Counted from the first letter of the stretch, positions 33,670 through 42,832 are shown. The stretch: 64,000 nucleotides of DNA from Streptomyces sp. NBC_00663 (GCF_036226885.1 NZ_CP109027.1:8494001-8558000), one strand, 5' to 3'. Numbers and translations: made by a program. Notes: generated from the letters alone by a model not told the origin.

Positions 33670-34673
33670 GCCTCAAGACCCCCTCGGCCGCCCCGGACAC
33701 CACGGTCGAACCCACCGCACCCCGCAGGTCCCCCCGGGCACTGCTGCACATCCCGCACGGCGGACTCGTCGTCGTCCTGGTCCTGGTCGCCGTGTTCACC
33801 GCCGTCCAGGCCGACTCCTTCACCACCTCTCAGAACCTGCTCAACGTGCTCCGCCAGATCAGCGTGAACGCCGTCATCGCGGCCGGACTCACCCTGCTGA
33901 TGACGGCCGGCGGCATGGACTTCTCCATGGGCAGCAACGCCGCCGTCACCCTCTCGGTCGCGGCCCAACTCCTGCACGACGGCTGGTCCACGACCGCCGC
34001 CGTCCTGGTGAGCCTGCTCCTGGCGACCCTGATAGGCCTGGTCAACGGCCTCGTCGTGACCTTCACCCGGGTCGCGCCCTTCGTCGCCACCCTCGCCTCC
34101 GCCATGCTGCTCGACGGGGTCGCCCTGCTTGTCCTCGACGGTATGAGCGTCACCATCGGGGACAAGCTCACGTCCCTCGGCAACGACAAGCTCCTCGGCA
34201 TCCCCTATCTGACGGTCGTGGCCGTCCTGGTGCTCACGGGCGTCGGCCTGTCCATGCGGTTCACCACCTTCGGCCGCGACGCCTACGCCATGGGCGGCAA
34301 CGAACACGTCGCCCGGCTCAGCGGCATCAACGTCGTCGGCCGCAAACTCGCGTTGTACGCCCTCGCCGGTGTCCTCGCGGGCCTGGCCGGTCTGATGCTG
34401 CTGTCCCGGCTGGGCGCCGCCGCCCCCAACACGGCAGGTCTGATGACCCAGTTGACGGCCGTCGCCGCGGTCGTCATCGGCGGCACCTCGCTGGCGGGCG
34501 GGCACGGCAGCATCGTCGGCACGGTCCTCGGCGTGGTGCTCCTCGGCGTGGTCGCCAATGCCCTCAACCTCCTTCAGGTCGACGGCAATTACCAGTACGT
34601 CGTGACCGGCGGCGTGCTGCTCGTCGCGGCCGTCATCAACGAGTTCCAGCGGAAGTCGTCGCCGGGCCATTGA
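33666..34673 (+). CDS. RbsC-type ABC transporter permease
   Basis: A 335-residue inner-membrane permease with about ten helices. It has the CUT2 loop GRDAYAMGGNEHVARLSGINV (EAA-like) and the motif VIGGTSLAGGHGSIVGTVLG. GTG start overlapping the ATPase stop. It partners the preceding ATPase and the following lipoprotein. Confidence 0.94.
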   Translation: MSLKTPSAAPDTTVEPTAPRRSPRALLHIPHGGLVVVLVLVAVFTAVQADSFTTSQNLLNVLRQISVNAVIAAGLTLLMTAGGMDFSMGSNAAVTLSVAAQLLHDGWSTTAAVLVSLLLATLIGLVNGLVVTFTRVAPFVATLASAMLLDGVALLVLDGMSVTIGDKLTSLGNDKLLGIPYLTVVAVLVLTGVGLSMRFTTFGRDAYAMGGNEHVARLSGINVVGRKLALYALAGVLAGLAGLMLLSRLGAAAPNTAGLMTQLTAVAAVVIGGTSLAGGHGSIVGTVLGVVLLGVVANALNLLQVDGNYQYVVTGGVLLVAAVINEFQRKSSPGH

Positions 34674-34751
34674 GCCCCCGCTGCCGCAACTCCCCTTGAT
34701 TTCCCCCCACGTGTCGCCCCTTCTCTTCAACGTTGCAGGAAAGGCGTACCC

Positions 34752-35714
34752 ATGAACCGCACTCCCCGCAGGCGCCGAGCCGCCGCGGTCTCCCTCCTCG
34801 GCGCCGCCGCGCTGATGCTCTCCGGCTGCGGCACCGAGGACGACGCCGCGGGCGCCGCCGACGGCGCGGTCACCCTCGGATTCGTCAACGGCGCCGCCAC
34901 CCACTTCCACACCTGTCTGCTGAAGTCGGTGGAACAGACGGCCAAGGCCGAGGACGCCAAGCTCTACTCGGCCAACTCCAAGCAGGACGCCGGGACCGAG
35001 CTGTCCAACATCGAGGACATGATCTCCCGCAACGTGGACGCGCTCATCGTCCAGACCGTCAACGTCGATGCCCTGGAAGGCGACATAGCCAAGGCCAAGA
35101 GCGCCGGCATCCCGGTCTTCCTCACCTCCGTCGCCACGGACGACATGTCCGACGTACTCGGTGCCGCCAAGGTCGACCTGAAGAAGGTCGGCGCGCTGGA
35201 CGCCGACTGGGTCGAGAAGGACGCCGCCGGCAAGGACGTCAAGGTCGGGATCGTCGCCGGTGCGCCCGGTGCGGCCTCCGATCTGCTGGTGGGCGGCTTC
35301 AAGGACGCGCTGCCGAGCACCGCGAAGGTGGTCGCGAACCAGCCGGGCATGTTCAACCCGGTCAAGGCCCAGGACGTCGCCGAGAACATGATCCAGGCGC
35401 ACCCGGACCTCGACTACGCCTTCGTCGCCAACGAGGAGATGGCCTTCGCGGTCCGCAAGGCCTTCGACGCGGCCGGCGCCAAGGATGTGAAGATCGTCAC
35501 CGTCAACGGCACGGAGGACGGCGTCGCCGCGGTGAAGAGCGGCGAGTTCTCCGCGACCGTCGCGAACTCGGCGATGGCCATCGGGCAGACAGCGGTCAAG
35601 AACACGATCGCCCTGCTCAACAAGGACAAGACCGTTGACAAAATTGCCAACATTCCTCTTGTCTTGGTCACCAAGGACAACGTGGACGAAGCGCCGCAGT
35701 ACTGCCCCAAGTAA
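34752..35714 (+). CDS. RbsB-type substrate-binding lipoprotein
   Basis: A 320-residue lipoprotein. The signal ends with the lipobox LMLSGC (acylated Cys near residue 26), and the mature part is a periplasmic-binding protein type 1 fold (VTLGFVNGAATHFHTCLLKSVEQTAK, VDALIVQTVNVDAL, DYAFVANEEMAFAVRKAF). The His/Cys-rich pocket segment ATHFHTC is not typical of ribose binders. GCAGGAAAGG precedes the start. It belongs with the preceding ABC genes. An AT-richer stretch near its 3' end (35630-35660) is noted. Confidence 0.93.
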   Translation: MNRTPRRRRAAAVSLLGAAALMLSGCGTEDDAAGAADGAVTLGFVNGAATHFHTCLLKSVEQTAKAEDAKLYSANSKQDAGTELSNIEDMISRNVDALIVQTVNVDALEGDIAKAKSAGIPVFLTSVATDDMSDVLGAAKVDLKKVGALDADWVEKDAAGKDVKVGIVAGAPGAASDLLVGGFKDALPSTAKVVANQPGMFNPVKAQDVAENMIQAHPDLDYAFVANEEMAFAVRKAFDAAGAKDVKIVTVNGTEDGVAAVKSGEFSATVANSAMAIGQTAVKNTIALLNKDKTVDKIANIPLVLVTKDNVDEAPQYCPK

Positions 35715-35726
35715 AAGGAGCCACCC

Positions 35727-36635
35727 ATGGACCGCCTGCTCCTCATGCACAGCTTCGTCACCGTCGCACAGGTGGGCAGCTTCAGCGGAGCCGCCAAGAA
35801 GCTGGGCTCCTCCGGCTCGCTGGTGTCCCGGCACGTCGCCGAGCTGGAACGGCAGGTGGGCGTCCGACTGGTCAACCGTACGGCCCGCTCGGTGAGCCTC
35901 ACCGAGCCGGGCCAGCGGTACGCCGAGTTCGCCGCCCGCATCCTCGACGAGATCGAGGCCGAGGACGCGGGAATCGCGCAGTCGCACGACCGCGCCGAGG
36001 GCACGCTCAGCATCATCTGCCCGAAATGGATAGGCAGCCTGGATCTCGGTGATGCCATAGCGGCGTTCTCCGCCGCTTATCCCAAAATCCAGGTGCGTTT
36101 CGAACTCGGCGGTATGTCGGACCGGACGTACGACTTTCTGGACAGCGGATTCGACATCGCGTTCCACACCCGGGATCTACGGGATTCGAGCGTCCGCCTG
36201 AAAAAGATCTCGTCCCTGCCGTTCGTCCTGTGCGCCTCGGAGGCGTACATCGAGCGGCACGGGGCGCTCACCCACCCCAACGACCTCGCCGGCCACGACT
36301 GCCTGGTCCACGTCAACGACCCGGTCTGGCGCATCGGCCACGGCCACGCGAGCACCCTGCACAAGATCCGTAACATCGCGTTCTCGTCCAACTCCTACAT
36401 CGCCCTGCAGAAGGCCGCCGTCCACGGCCGCGGCATCGCCCTGCTCCCGCAGCGCCCGGCCTACGACGACCTCGTCTCCGGCGCCCTCCAGGTGCTGCTG
36501 CCGGAGCTGGCGGTCCCGGACCGCCCGCTGTACGCGATCTACGGCCCCGGGCAGGACACGCCCCGCAAGGTCAGCGTCTTCCTGGACTTCCTCGCCGACT
36601 GGTTCTCGCAGAACCCCATTCCAGCCCTGCATTAA
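35727..36635 (+). CDS. LysR-family regulator of the second catabolic cluster
   Basis: A 302-residue LysR protein of the CrgA/DsdC-like clade. The HTH is LLLMHSFVTVAQVGSFSGAAKKLGSSGSLVSRHVAELERQVGVRLVNRTARSVSLTEPG. The effector domain ends SVFLDFLADWF. It lies 12 bp behind the binding-protein gene with AAAAGGAG as RBS, so it is part of the importer operon. It is the only regulator inside the supercluster and is the best candidate to bind the four GCAA-N7-TTGC dyads. Confidence 0.92.
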   Translation: MDRLLLMHSFVTVAQVGSFSGAAKKLGSSGSLVSRHVAELERQVGVRLVNRTARSVSLTEPGQRYAEFAARILDEIEAEDAGIAQSHDRAEGTLSIICPKWIGSLDLGDAIAAFSAAYPKIQVRFELGGMSDRTYDFLDSGFDIAFHTRDLRDSSVRLKKISSLPFVLCASEAYIERHGALTHPNDLAGHDCLVHVNDPVWRIGHGHASTLHKIRNIAFSSNSYIALQKAAVHGRGIALLPQRPAYDDLVSGALQVLLPELAVPDRPLYAIYGPGQDTPRKVSVFLDFLADWFSQNPIPALH

Positions 36636-36648
36636 TCCGGCGCCGACT

Positions 36649-36715
36649 GCAAGAAACGATTGCGCACCTCGTGAAGCTCGGGCCATTGAGGCCCGGGCGT
36701 ACGGAAACCTACGCT
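36649..36715 (+). promoter_or_regulatory. site A dyad and promoter of the VOC-ALDH operon
   Basis: GCAA-GAAACGA-TTGC (36649-36663) lies about 23 bp upstream of -35 TTGAGG (36686-36691), which is 18 bp from -10 TACGCT (36710-36715). The dyad centre is near -66, the classical LysR activator position. Confidence 0.65.
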
Positions 36716-36743
36716 CACGAGGCGACCCGGAAACGAGGAATCC

Positions 36744-37655
36744 ATGGGAATCCAGAGAATCGAATCGGTCATCTACAGCATCGCCGACCTCGACGAATGC
36801 GTCCGGTTCTACGACGATTTCGGACTGTTCCTGGTGGAGCGGACCGACGATCACGCGGTGTTCGAGACCCGCACCGGGCAGACCCTGCTCCTCGACGCCT
36901 GGCCGAGCCCGCTGCTGCCTCCCCCGGTGGAGGACGGGCCGACCCTGCGCGAGGTCGTGTGGGGCGTCGACACCCAGGAGGAGCTGGACCGGCTCGTCGC
37001 CGCCGCCGGCAAGGACCGCGAGGTCCGCGCGAGCGCCGACGGCGTCCACCACACCGTCGACGAGACGGGCTTCGGCGTCGGACTGACCCTGGCCCGCCCG
37101 AAACCGGCGCCGGTCACCCCACGCCCCGCCAACGCCCTGGGCAGCGTCACCCGCTGGAACACCGCCCTGGAGCCGATCGAGCGGGTCCGCCCGCTGAGGA
37201 TGTGCCACGTCGCCCTCAACATCCCGAAGCCCGGCAAGGACGAGGCCATCGCCTTCTACACCGACCGCCTCGGCTTCCGGCCCACGGACGTCGTCGAACC
37301 CATGGGCGTCTTCATGCAGGCCCCCGGCGACGACGACCAGCACACCGCGCTGCTGTGCCACCGCCCCGACCGGGCCGGGATCAACCACATCGCCTACGAG
37401 GTGCCCGGCTTCGACGACGTCATCGAGGGCGGCAACTACATGATCGAGCACGGCTGGCGCGAGGCCCGCAGGCTCGGTCGGCACACCGTCGGCTCCAACG
37501 TCTTCCGCTTCCTGCACGCCCCGAGCGGCGGCCGCGTCGAGTACGCCGCCGACATGGACCGGGTCGACGACTCCTACGAGACCCGTGTGCACGCCACCAC
37601 CCCGCCCCATCACATCTGGGCCCTGCGCACCAACCGCGACAACGAAGCCTCTTGA
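36744..37655 (+). CDS. extradiol dioxygenase-like VOC protein
   Basis: A 303-residue two-module VOC protein. Predicted metal ligands are His155 (MCHVALN), His215 (GINHIAYE) and Glu267 (GGRVEYAAD), with the same spacing as in catechol 2,3-dioxygenases. The C-terminal tail has TTPPHHIWALRTN. The Tyr-Glu-Pro-x-x-Asn element seen in the other dioxygenase of this window is replaced by FLHAPSGGRVEY, so substrate and even the reaction could differ (hydroxylase-like 4-HPPD relatives or an isomerase). It is the first gene of an operon running to 42503. Confidence 0.82.
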   Translation: MGIQRIESVIYSIADLDECVRFYDDFGLFLVERTDDHAVFETRTGQTLLLDAWPSPLLPPPVEDGPTLREVVWGVDTQEELDRLVAAAGKDREVRASADGVHHTVDETGFGVGLTLARPKPAPVTPRPANALGSVTRWNTALEPIERVRPLRMCHVALNIPKPGKDEAIAFYTDRLGFRPTDVVEPMGVFMQAPGDDDQHTALLCHRPDRAGINHIAYEVPGFDDVIEGGNYMIEHGWREARRLGRHTVGSNVFRFLHAPSGGRVEYAADMDRVDDSYETRVHATTPPHHIWALRTNRDNEAS

Positions 37656-37669
37656 GAGGGCACCCACCC

Positions 37670-39118
37670 ATGACGACCGACCACGGCTACCCCGCCGTCC
37701 GCATGTACATAGCGGGCGAGTGGTGCCAGGGCGGCACCGGACGTACCGCCCCGATCGTGAACCCGGCCACCGAGGAGGTGATCGGCGAGGTACCCCTCGC
37801 CACCACCGCCGACCTGGACCGCGCGCTCGCCGCCGCCGACGAGGGTTTCCGCGTCTGGCGTGCCACGCCGATCGCGCGACGTACCGCGATCCTGCACGCC
37901 GCCGCCGACCTGATCGCCGAGCGCGCCCCCGAGATCGGCCGCGTCAGCACCCTGGAGCAGGGCAAGCCGCTCGCGGAGTCCACCGACGAGGCCCGCCGCA
38001 CCGCCGACACCCTGCGCTGGCACGCCGACGACGCCCGCCGCGCCTACGGCCGCATCATCCCGGCGGAGCCCGGCACCGTACTGACCGTACGGCGCGAGCC
38101 CATCGGCCCGGTCGCCGCCTTCGTACCGTGGAACTTCCCCGTCGGCGGCCCCAACCGCAAGATCTCCTCGGCCCTTTCGGTAGGCTGCTCGATCATCATC
38201 AAGGGCTCCGAGGAGACGCCCGCCACCGCCGCCGCGCTGGTCAGGTGCTACGAGGACGCGGGCCTGCCCGCCGGTGTCCTCAACCTCGTCTTCGGCGAGC
38301 CCGCCGAGGTCTCCGCGCACCTCATCGCCTCACCCGTCACCCGGCTGATCGCCTTCACCGGCTCGGTCCCGGTCGGCAAGCTGCTCGCGGCCCAGGCCGG
38401 CGAGGTCATGAAGCCCTCGCTGATGGAGCTCGGCGGCCATGCCCCGGTGATCGTCTGCGCCGACGCCGACCCCGTGCGGGCCGCCCGCAAGGCCGCCCAG
38501 GCGAAGTTCGCCAACGCCGGCCAGGTGTGCACCTCGCCGAGCCGCTTCTTCGTCCACGAGAGCCTCGTCGAGGAGTTCACCGCCGAGTTCGTGAAGGCCG
38601 CCGAGGCGGTGGTCGTGGGGGACGGGCTGGCCGAGGGCACGAAGATGGGACCGCTGGCCAACGAGCGCCGCCTCAAAGCGCTGGAGCGGCTCGTCGCCGA
38701 TGCCGTCGCGCGTGGTGCCAGGATCCTGACCGGCGGCGCCGCCCTCGACCGCGCAGGCTACTTCTTCGCGCCGACCGTCCTGATCGACGTGCCCGAGGAC
38801 GCAGAGCTGCTGCACGAGGAGCCGTTCGCGCCGGTCGCCCCGATCGTGCCCTTCAGTGACCTGGACGAGGTGCTCACCCGGGCGAACGCGCTGCCCTACG
38901 GCCTCGCCGCCTACGGCTTCACCGGCTCCTCCGCCACTGCCGAGAAGCTCTCCGCGGAGCTGGAGGCCGGCATCCTCTCGATCAACCACTGCGGCGGCTC
39001 CGTGCACGAGGCGCCGTCCGGCGGGGTCAAGGAGAGCGGCTACGGCCGTGAGGGCGGCCCCGAGGCCCTCGACGCCTACCTGGTCACCAAGCGCGTCTCC
39101 CACCTGCTGGTGCCATGA
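37670..39118 (+). CDS. NAD(P)-dependent aldehyde dehydrogenase
   Basis: A 482-residue aldehyde dehydrogenase resembling succinate-semialdehyde and muconic-semialdehyde dehydrogenases. It has VPWNFPVGGPNRKI (Asn), SLMELGGHAPVIV (Glu base), NAGQVCTSPSRF (Cys nucleophile) and EEPFAPVAPIVPF. It should oxidise a semialdehyde of the ring-cleavage route to an acid. GAGAGGG precedes the ATG. It overlaps the next gene by 4 bases. Its reading frame is open far upstream, but that is a shadow of the VOC gene. Confidence 0.92.
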   Translation: MTTDHGYPAVRMYIAGEWCQGGTGRTAPIVNPATEEVIGEVPLATTADLDRALAAADEGFRVWRATPIARRTAILHAAADLIAERAPEIGRVSTLEQGKPLAESTDEARRTADTLRWHADDARRAYGRIIPAEPGTVLTVRREPIGPVAAFVPWNFPVGGPNRKISSALSVGCSIIIKGSEETPATAAALVRCYEDAGLPAGVLNLVFGEPAEVSAHLIASPVTRLIAFTGSVPVGKLLAAQAGEVMKPSLMELGGHAPVIVCADADPVRAARKAAQAKFANAGQVCTSPSRFFVHESLVEEFTAEFVKAAEAVVVGDGLAEGTKMGPLANERRLKALERLVADAVARGARILTGGAALDRAGYFFAPTVLIDVPEDAELLHEEPFAPVAPIVPFSDLDEVLTRANALPYGLAAYGFTGSSATAEKLSAELEAGILSINHCGGSVHEAPSGGVKESGYGREGGPEALDAYLVTKRVSHLLVP

Positions 39119-39885
39119 GGTACGCACGCCTCTCGGTGGGCGGACGGCCGGTCTGGGGCCGGGTGGGGGAGACGGACGTCGAGCTCCTGTCCGGCTCCCC
39201 GCTGGAGGACGCTCCCGACGTCATCGGCACGGTGCCGCGGGCGACGGCCGTCTGGCTGCCGCCGGTCGTGCCCGGCGTCTTCTACGCGGTCGGCATGAAC
39301 TACCCCCGGCACATCACCCACGCCGGAGTCGCCACCCCGGACCGCCCCGAGGTCGGCTACCGCGCCAACAACGCGCTCACCGGGCACCTTTCGCCGATCG
39401 TCAAACCGCGCGAGGTGACGGGACGGTTCGAGGCCGAGCCCGAGCTCGTCGCCGTCATCGGCCGGACGCTGCGCCACGCGAGCTACGACGAGGCCCGCAA
39501 GTCCGTCTTCGGCTGGACGATCGGCAACGACGTCAGTGCCCGCACCTGGCAGCACCAGGACCGCACCTTCTGGCGCAGCAAGAACAGCGACACGTTCAAG
39601 CCGATGGGCCCCTGGATCGAGACGGACGTCGACGCGCTCGCCCAGACGACGACGCTGCGGGTCAACGGGGAGACACGCGCCTCCTTCCCCACCGGCGACA
39701 TGGTGTTCGACCCCTTCGACTACCTGGTCGAGATGACCAAGCACGTCACCGTCCATCCCGGGGACGTGCTCTGGACGGGCGCCGAGTCCACCTGCCAGCT
39801 GGAGCCGGGCGACACCGTGGACGTCGAGATCAGCGGCATCGGCGTGCTCTCCAACCCCGTACACCTCGAAGGGAATCAGCAATGA
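39115..39885 (+). CDS. fumarylacetoacetate hydrolase-family protein
   Basis: A 256-residue FAH-fold enzyme. The metal-site acids are in RFEAEPELVAVIGRTL (E-x-E) and Asp in IGNDVSARTWQ, with KSSDTFKPMGPW-like KNSDTFKPMGPWIET and the tail DVLWTGAESTCQLEPGDTVDVEISGIGVL. Members hydrolyse acylpyruvates or act as hydratase, decarboxylase or isomerase in meta-cleavage pathways. It is coupled on both sides by ATGA overlaps. The exact step is unknown. Confidence 0.9.
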   Translation: MRYARLSVGGRPVWGRVGETDVELLSGSPLEDAPDVIGTVPRATAVWLPPVVPGVFYAVGMNYPRHITHAGVATPDRPEVGYRANNALTGHLSPIVKPREVTGRFEAEPELVAVIGRTLRHASYDEARKSVFGWTIGNDVSARTWQHQDRTFWRSKNSDTFKPMGPWIETDVDALAQTTTLRVNGETRASFPTGDMVFDPFDYLVEMTKHVTVHPGDVLWTGAESTCQLEPGDTVDVEISGIGVLSNPVHLEGNQQ

Positions 39886-40253
39886 CCGCAGCACCTCGCT
39901 ACATCCACCACGTCAACTTCCCCACCACCGACCCCGACCGCACCGCCGAGTGGTACGCGAAGGTCTTCGGGATGAAGCGGATCATGCCCAAGTCCAACAC
40001 CCGTGTGGTGCTGATGACCCGGGGCAACTTCGACCTCCACTTCACGCCCGTGGAGGAGATGGAGCGCATGGCGCCCTATCACTTCGCCGTCGAGGTCGAC
40101 GACTGGGACGACTTCCTGGCACATCTCAAGGAGCTGGGCATCCGGCACACCCGCCCGATCCAGCGCCCCGAGAACCAGTCCAAGTTCTGCTACATCCACG
40201 ACCCCGACCACACCATGATCGAGCTCGTCTACCACGCCAAGCGCCCCAACTGA
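39882..40253 (+). CDS. small single-module VOC protein
   Basis: A 123-residue glyoxalase-fold protein. Metal ligands are His in YIHHVNFPTT, His in PYHFAVEVDDWDDF and Glu in DHTMIELVYHA. As a one-module protein it would work as a dimer, as an isomerase, lyase or dioxygenase on a pathway intermediate. Start overlaps the FAH gene stop. Confidence 0.88.
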   Translation: MTAAPRYIHHVNFPTTDPDRTAEWYAKVFGMKRIMPKSNTRVVLMTRGNFDLHFTPVEEMERMAPYHFAVEVDDWDDFLAHLKELGIRHTRPIQRPENQSKFCYIHDPDHTMIELVYHAKRPN

Positions 40254-40278
40254 GCCTGCACCCACGGGAGTTCACCCC

Positions 40279-41064
40279 ATGCCTATTGCCGACTCCGACG
40301 GCACCTCCATCTACTACGAGCGCCACGGCAGCGGTCCGGCGATCCTCTTCGTGCACGGCAGCGGCGGCCACCACGCCGCCTGGTGGCAGCAAGTCGCCGC
40401 ACTGCGCGACGAGTTCACCGTCGTCACCATCGACCTGCGCGGCTTCGGCAAGTCCGACTCGTCCATGACGGAGTTCGACGGCCAGGACTTCCCCGGTGAC
40501 GTCGTCGCCGTCCTGGACCAGGAGGACCTCACCGACGCGATGCTCGTCGGCCAGTCCATCGGCTCCGTCGCCGCACTGCGCGCCGGCCTCCTGCGCCCCG
40601 AGCGCGTCTCCTCGGTCGTCCTCGGCCACTCCCTGGGCGGCATCAGCCACCCGGAACTCAAGGAACTGGCGGCGGCCGACCGCGCCGAAGCCGTCAAACT
40701 CCCGGTCATCGACCGCCTGCTGACCAAGGAGTTCCAGGCCGGCCGCGCCGATCTGACGTTCCTGTTCCAGCAGATGGGGACGTTCAACGTCGCCCGGATG
40801 CAGGACCTGCGCAACCTCGACACCGACGGCCCGTCCCTGGAGGACATCCAGGCCTCCGGAGTGAAGGTCGCCTTCCTCGCCGGCGAGAAGGACGCGGTGC
40901 TCAGCGTCAAGACCGTCACCCGCGCCCACGAACTGCTGCCCGGCTCGCACCTGGAGATCGTCGAGGGCGCCCCGCACTCCATGTACTGGGAGACGCCCGG
41001 CCCCTACAACGCGGCGATCGCCCGTCTGCGCCGCACCCTCACCGCACCGAAGGACTCCGCATGA
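40279..41064 (+). CDS. alpha/beta hydrolase
   Basis: A 261-residue hydrolase with the oxyanion segment HGSGGHHAAW, nucleophile Ser93 in VGQSIGS, a probable Asp in AGEKDAVLS and His in EGAPHSMYWE. It resembles meta-cleavage-product hydrolases and 3-oxoadipate enol-lactonases. Within this operon a C-C or lactone hydrolysis of the ring-fission product is likely. It overlaps the next gene by 4 bases. Confidence 0.9.
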   Translation: MPIADSDGTSIYYERHGSGPAILFVHGSGGHHAAWWQQVAALRDEFTVVTIDLRGFGKSDSSMTEFDGQDFPGDVVAVLDQEDLTDAMLVGQSIGSVAALRAGLLRPERVSSVVLGHSLGGISHPELKELAAADRAEAVKLPVIDRLLTKEFQAGRADLTFLFQQMGTFNVARMQDLRNLDTDGPSLEDIQASGVKVAFLAGEKDAVLSVKTVTRAHELLPGSHLEIVEGAPHSMYWETPGPYNAAIARLRRTLTAPKDSA

Positions 41065-41519
41065 CCAGCCTCACCCTGGACGCCGCCGAGAAGATCCTCG
41101 ACGCCGCCCATCAGCGCGCCCAGGCGATCGGCAAGGCGGTGAGCGTGGCCGTGGTCGACGCCGGCGGCTTCCCCATCGCCATCCGCCGCCCCGACGGCGC
41201 CCGCCCCCTCACCCCCGACATCGCCCGCGCCAAGGCCTACACCGCGGCGATCATGCAGCGCCCCGGCACGATGCTGAAGAAGTGGCAGGAGAGCCAGCCC
41301 GTCTTCTTCTCCCAGCTCTCCCAACTCCCCGGCGCCGCCATGCCGATCATGGCGACCGAGGGCAGCGTCACCATCAAGAAGGACGGCGAGATCATCGGCG
41401 GCCTCGGCATCGCCGGCGGTACCGCGGCCGAGGACCAGCAGATCGCCGAGGACGTCCTCAAGTCCCTCGGCTACGAACTGGAGTTCGCCGCGTGGGGCGT
41501 CTCGGGCGGAAAGGGCTGA
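41061..41519 (+). CDS. GlcG/HbpS-family protein
   Basis: A 152-residue protein of the haem-degrading/HbpS-like family. The signature is AVSVAVVDAGGFPIAIRRPDGARPLTPDIARAKAYTAA and a later DGEIIGGLGIAGGTAAEDQQIAEDVL. Streptomyces HbpS binds haem and senses redox state outside the cell, but this one has no signal peptide and sits inside a catabolic operon, as many GlcG-like proteins do. Its role there is unknown. Confidence 0.88.
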   Translation: MTSLTLDAAEKILDAAHQRAQAIGKAVSVAVVDAGGFPIAIRRPDGARPLTPDIARAKAYTAAIMQRPGTMLKKWQESQPVFFSQLSQLPGAAMPIMATEGSVTIKKDGEIIGGLGIAGGTAAEDQQIAEDVLKSLGYELEFAAWGVSGGKG

Positions 41520-41525
41520 GGAACC

Positions 41526-42503
41526 ATGGCAGACACGTTCAACTACCGCATCGACCACCACGGCAGCCTGGTCCGTCCGGCCGACCTCGCGACGATCGGC
41601 GCGGAGCAGGGGGTCCAGGACGCGGTGGTCTTCCAGCGCAAGCTGCGCTCCACGGTCGTCACCGACGGCGACTTCCCGCGAGAGGACTTCCGCAGCGCGG
41701 TCCTTGACGGAGTGTCAGGATTCCGCCGCACGGACGAGACGAACGCCGACGGTATGGTCCGCTGGGTGGCCGAGTCCCTGCCCAAGGCCAACGGCCCGCT
41801 GGTGGCGGACTGGGCCGCCAAACTCTCCGAGCTGACGGTGATCGCCCCGAAGGTCTCCCTGCCGTCCCCCGCGTACCTGGCCGCCACGACGTTCCAGCCA
41901 GGCCTCGGAGTCGCCTCCGCACGCGAGTTGGGGGAGGCGCTGGCCGAGATCATCGCGACGGAGATCGCGCTGCTGGTCTCGAAGGGCGTCCGCCTGATCC
42001 AGCTCAGCAACCCGCTCCTGCTCGACGCCGACCTCGGCCCCCTGTCCTTCGGGGACGCCCTGGCGGTCGACGCGCTCGCGGTACGACTCGACGAACGCCC
42101 CGAGGGCGTACGCATCGGCGTCTGCCCCGGCTGGACGGCCCCGGCGGAGGTGGACCGGTCGCGACTGGAGAAGCTGTACGGCGAAGTCCCCGCCGACCGC
42201 TGGATCCTGCCCCTCCTGGAGGGCACCGAGGCCGAGCTGGCCCTGGTCAGGGCCCTGCCGGAGGACCGGGACGTCTGCCTGGGAGTGGTCGACGCGACGG
42301 TGCCCGATCTGGAGGACCTCGACACCGTACTGACCCGCATCGACGCGGTGGGCGAACTGAAGGACCTGGAGGACGCGGCCCTGTCCCCGTCGAGGGGGTT
42401 CGCGGACGTGGCGAACAGCCCCCTGCTCACCACCGAGGAACAGCGCAAGAAGCTGGTCCTGGTCGAGACACTCGCCCGGTACGTCTGGGGCAACGAGTTC
42501 TGA
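41526..42503 (+). CDS. MetE-like (cobalamin-independent methionine synthase C-terminal) protein
   Basis: A 325-residue barrel protein resembling the catalytic C-terminal half of MetE, and the epoxyalkane:CoM transferase group. The zinc ligands appear lost: the HxC position reads GVCPGW with no His, and the last Cys position reads SPSRGFADV where MetE-like enzymes have PxCGF. A methyl transfer to homocysteine is therefore unlikely. Its place at the end of the catabolic operon suggests an altered C-C or C-O bond reaction (inference). A perfect hairpin follows the stop. Confidence 0.8.
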   Translation: MADTFNYRIDHHGSLVRPADLATIGAEQGVQDAVVFQRKLRSTVVTDGDFPREDFRSAVLDGVSGFRRTDETNADGMVRWVAESLPKANGPLVADWAAKLSELTVIAPKVSLPSPAYLAATTFQPGLGVASARELGEALAEIIATEIALLVSKGVRLIQLSNPLLLDADLGPLSFGDALAVDALAVRLDERPEGVRIGVCPGWTAPAEVDRSRLEKLYGEVPADRWILPLLEGTEAELALVRALPEDRDVCLGVVDATVPDLEDLDTVLTRIDAVGELKDLEDAALSPSRGFADVANSPLLTTEEQRKKLVLVETLARYVWGNEF

Positions 42504-42504
42504 C

Positions 42505-42540
42505 ACATGCCGGGCAACTCGAGGGAGTTGCCCGGCATGT
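42505..42540. terminator. perfect hairpin terminator
   Basis: 16-bp stem: ACATGCCGGGCAACTC (42505-42520) pairs with 42525-42540 over a 4-base loop, between convergent genes. Confidence 0.9.
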
Positions 42541-42544
42541 CGTT

Positions 42545-42832
42545 TCACAGCACTTCGGCGAACGTCACCGACCGCTCGGTGAGCAGGGGCCACACCGTCT
42601 CCACGATCAGCTCCTTGAAGTGGCTCGCCACCTTGTGTGCCTCGAAGCCCGCCTGGTCGGCGTACTGCTCGTACAGCACAAAACTTCCGGTCCCGCCCGC
42701 TTCCGTGTGCACCTCGTACGCCAGATTCGCGGGCTCGGCACGGGTCTGCTCGCGCACCTTCAGCAGCGCGGCACGCACGGTCGCCTCGTCGGCGGGAGCG
42801 CAGTGGTACCGGGCGATGACTGCGTAGGCCAT
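42545..42832 (-). CDS. antibiotic-biosynthesis-monooxygenase (YgiN-like) domain protein
   Basis: A 95-residue dimeric alpha/beta-barrel protein (MAYAVIARYHCAPADEATVRAAL, PANLAYEVHTE, FVLYEQYADQAGFEAHKVASHF). Relatives oxidise quinols or remove reactive aldehydes without cofactor. In an aromatic cluster it may oxidise a hydroquinone or simply protect against it. It is divergent from the ALDH-LhgO operon and shares its control region with site C. Confidence 0.87.
   Translation of the reverse strand: MAYAVIARYHCAPADEATVRAALLKVREQTRAEPANLAYEVHTEAGGTGSFVLYEQYADQAGFEAHKVASHFKELIVETVWPLLTERSVTFAEVL

Noticed and set aside
35634..35660. GTTGACAAAATTG near the 3' end of the binding-protein gene, resembling the GntR palindrome
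   Set aside because: Only one half matches TTGTTGACAA, and it lies inside a coding region far from a promoter. Treated as chance in an AT-richer patch.
41061..41519. HbpS-type extracellular haem sensor
   Set aside because: No signal peptide and no sensor kinase partner. A GlcG-like catabolic accessory protein is more likely.
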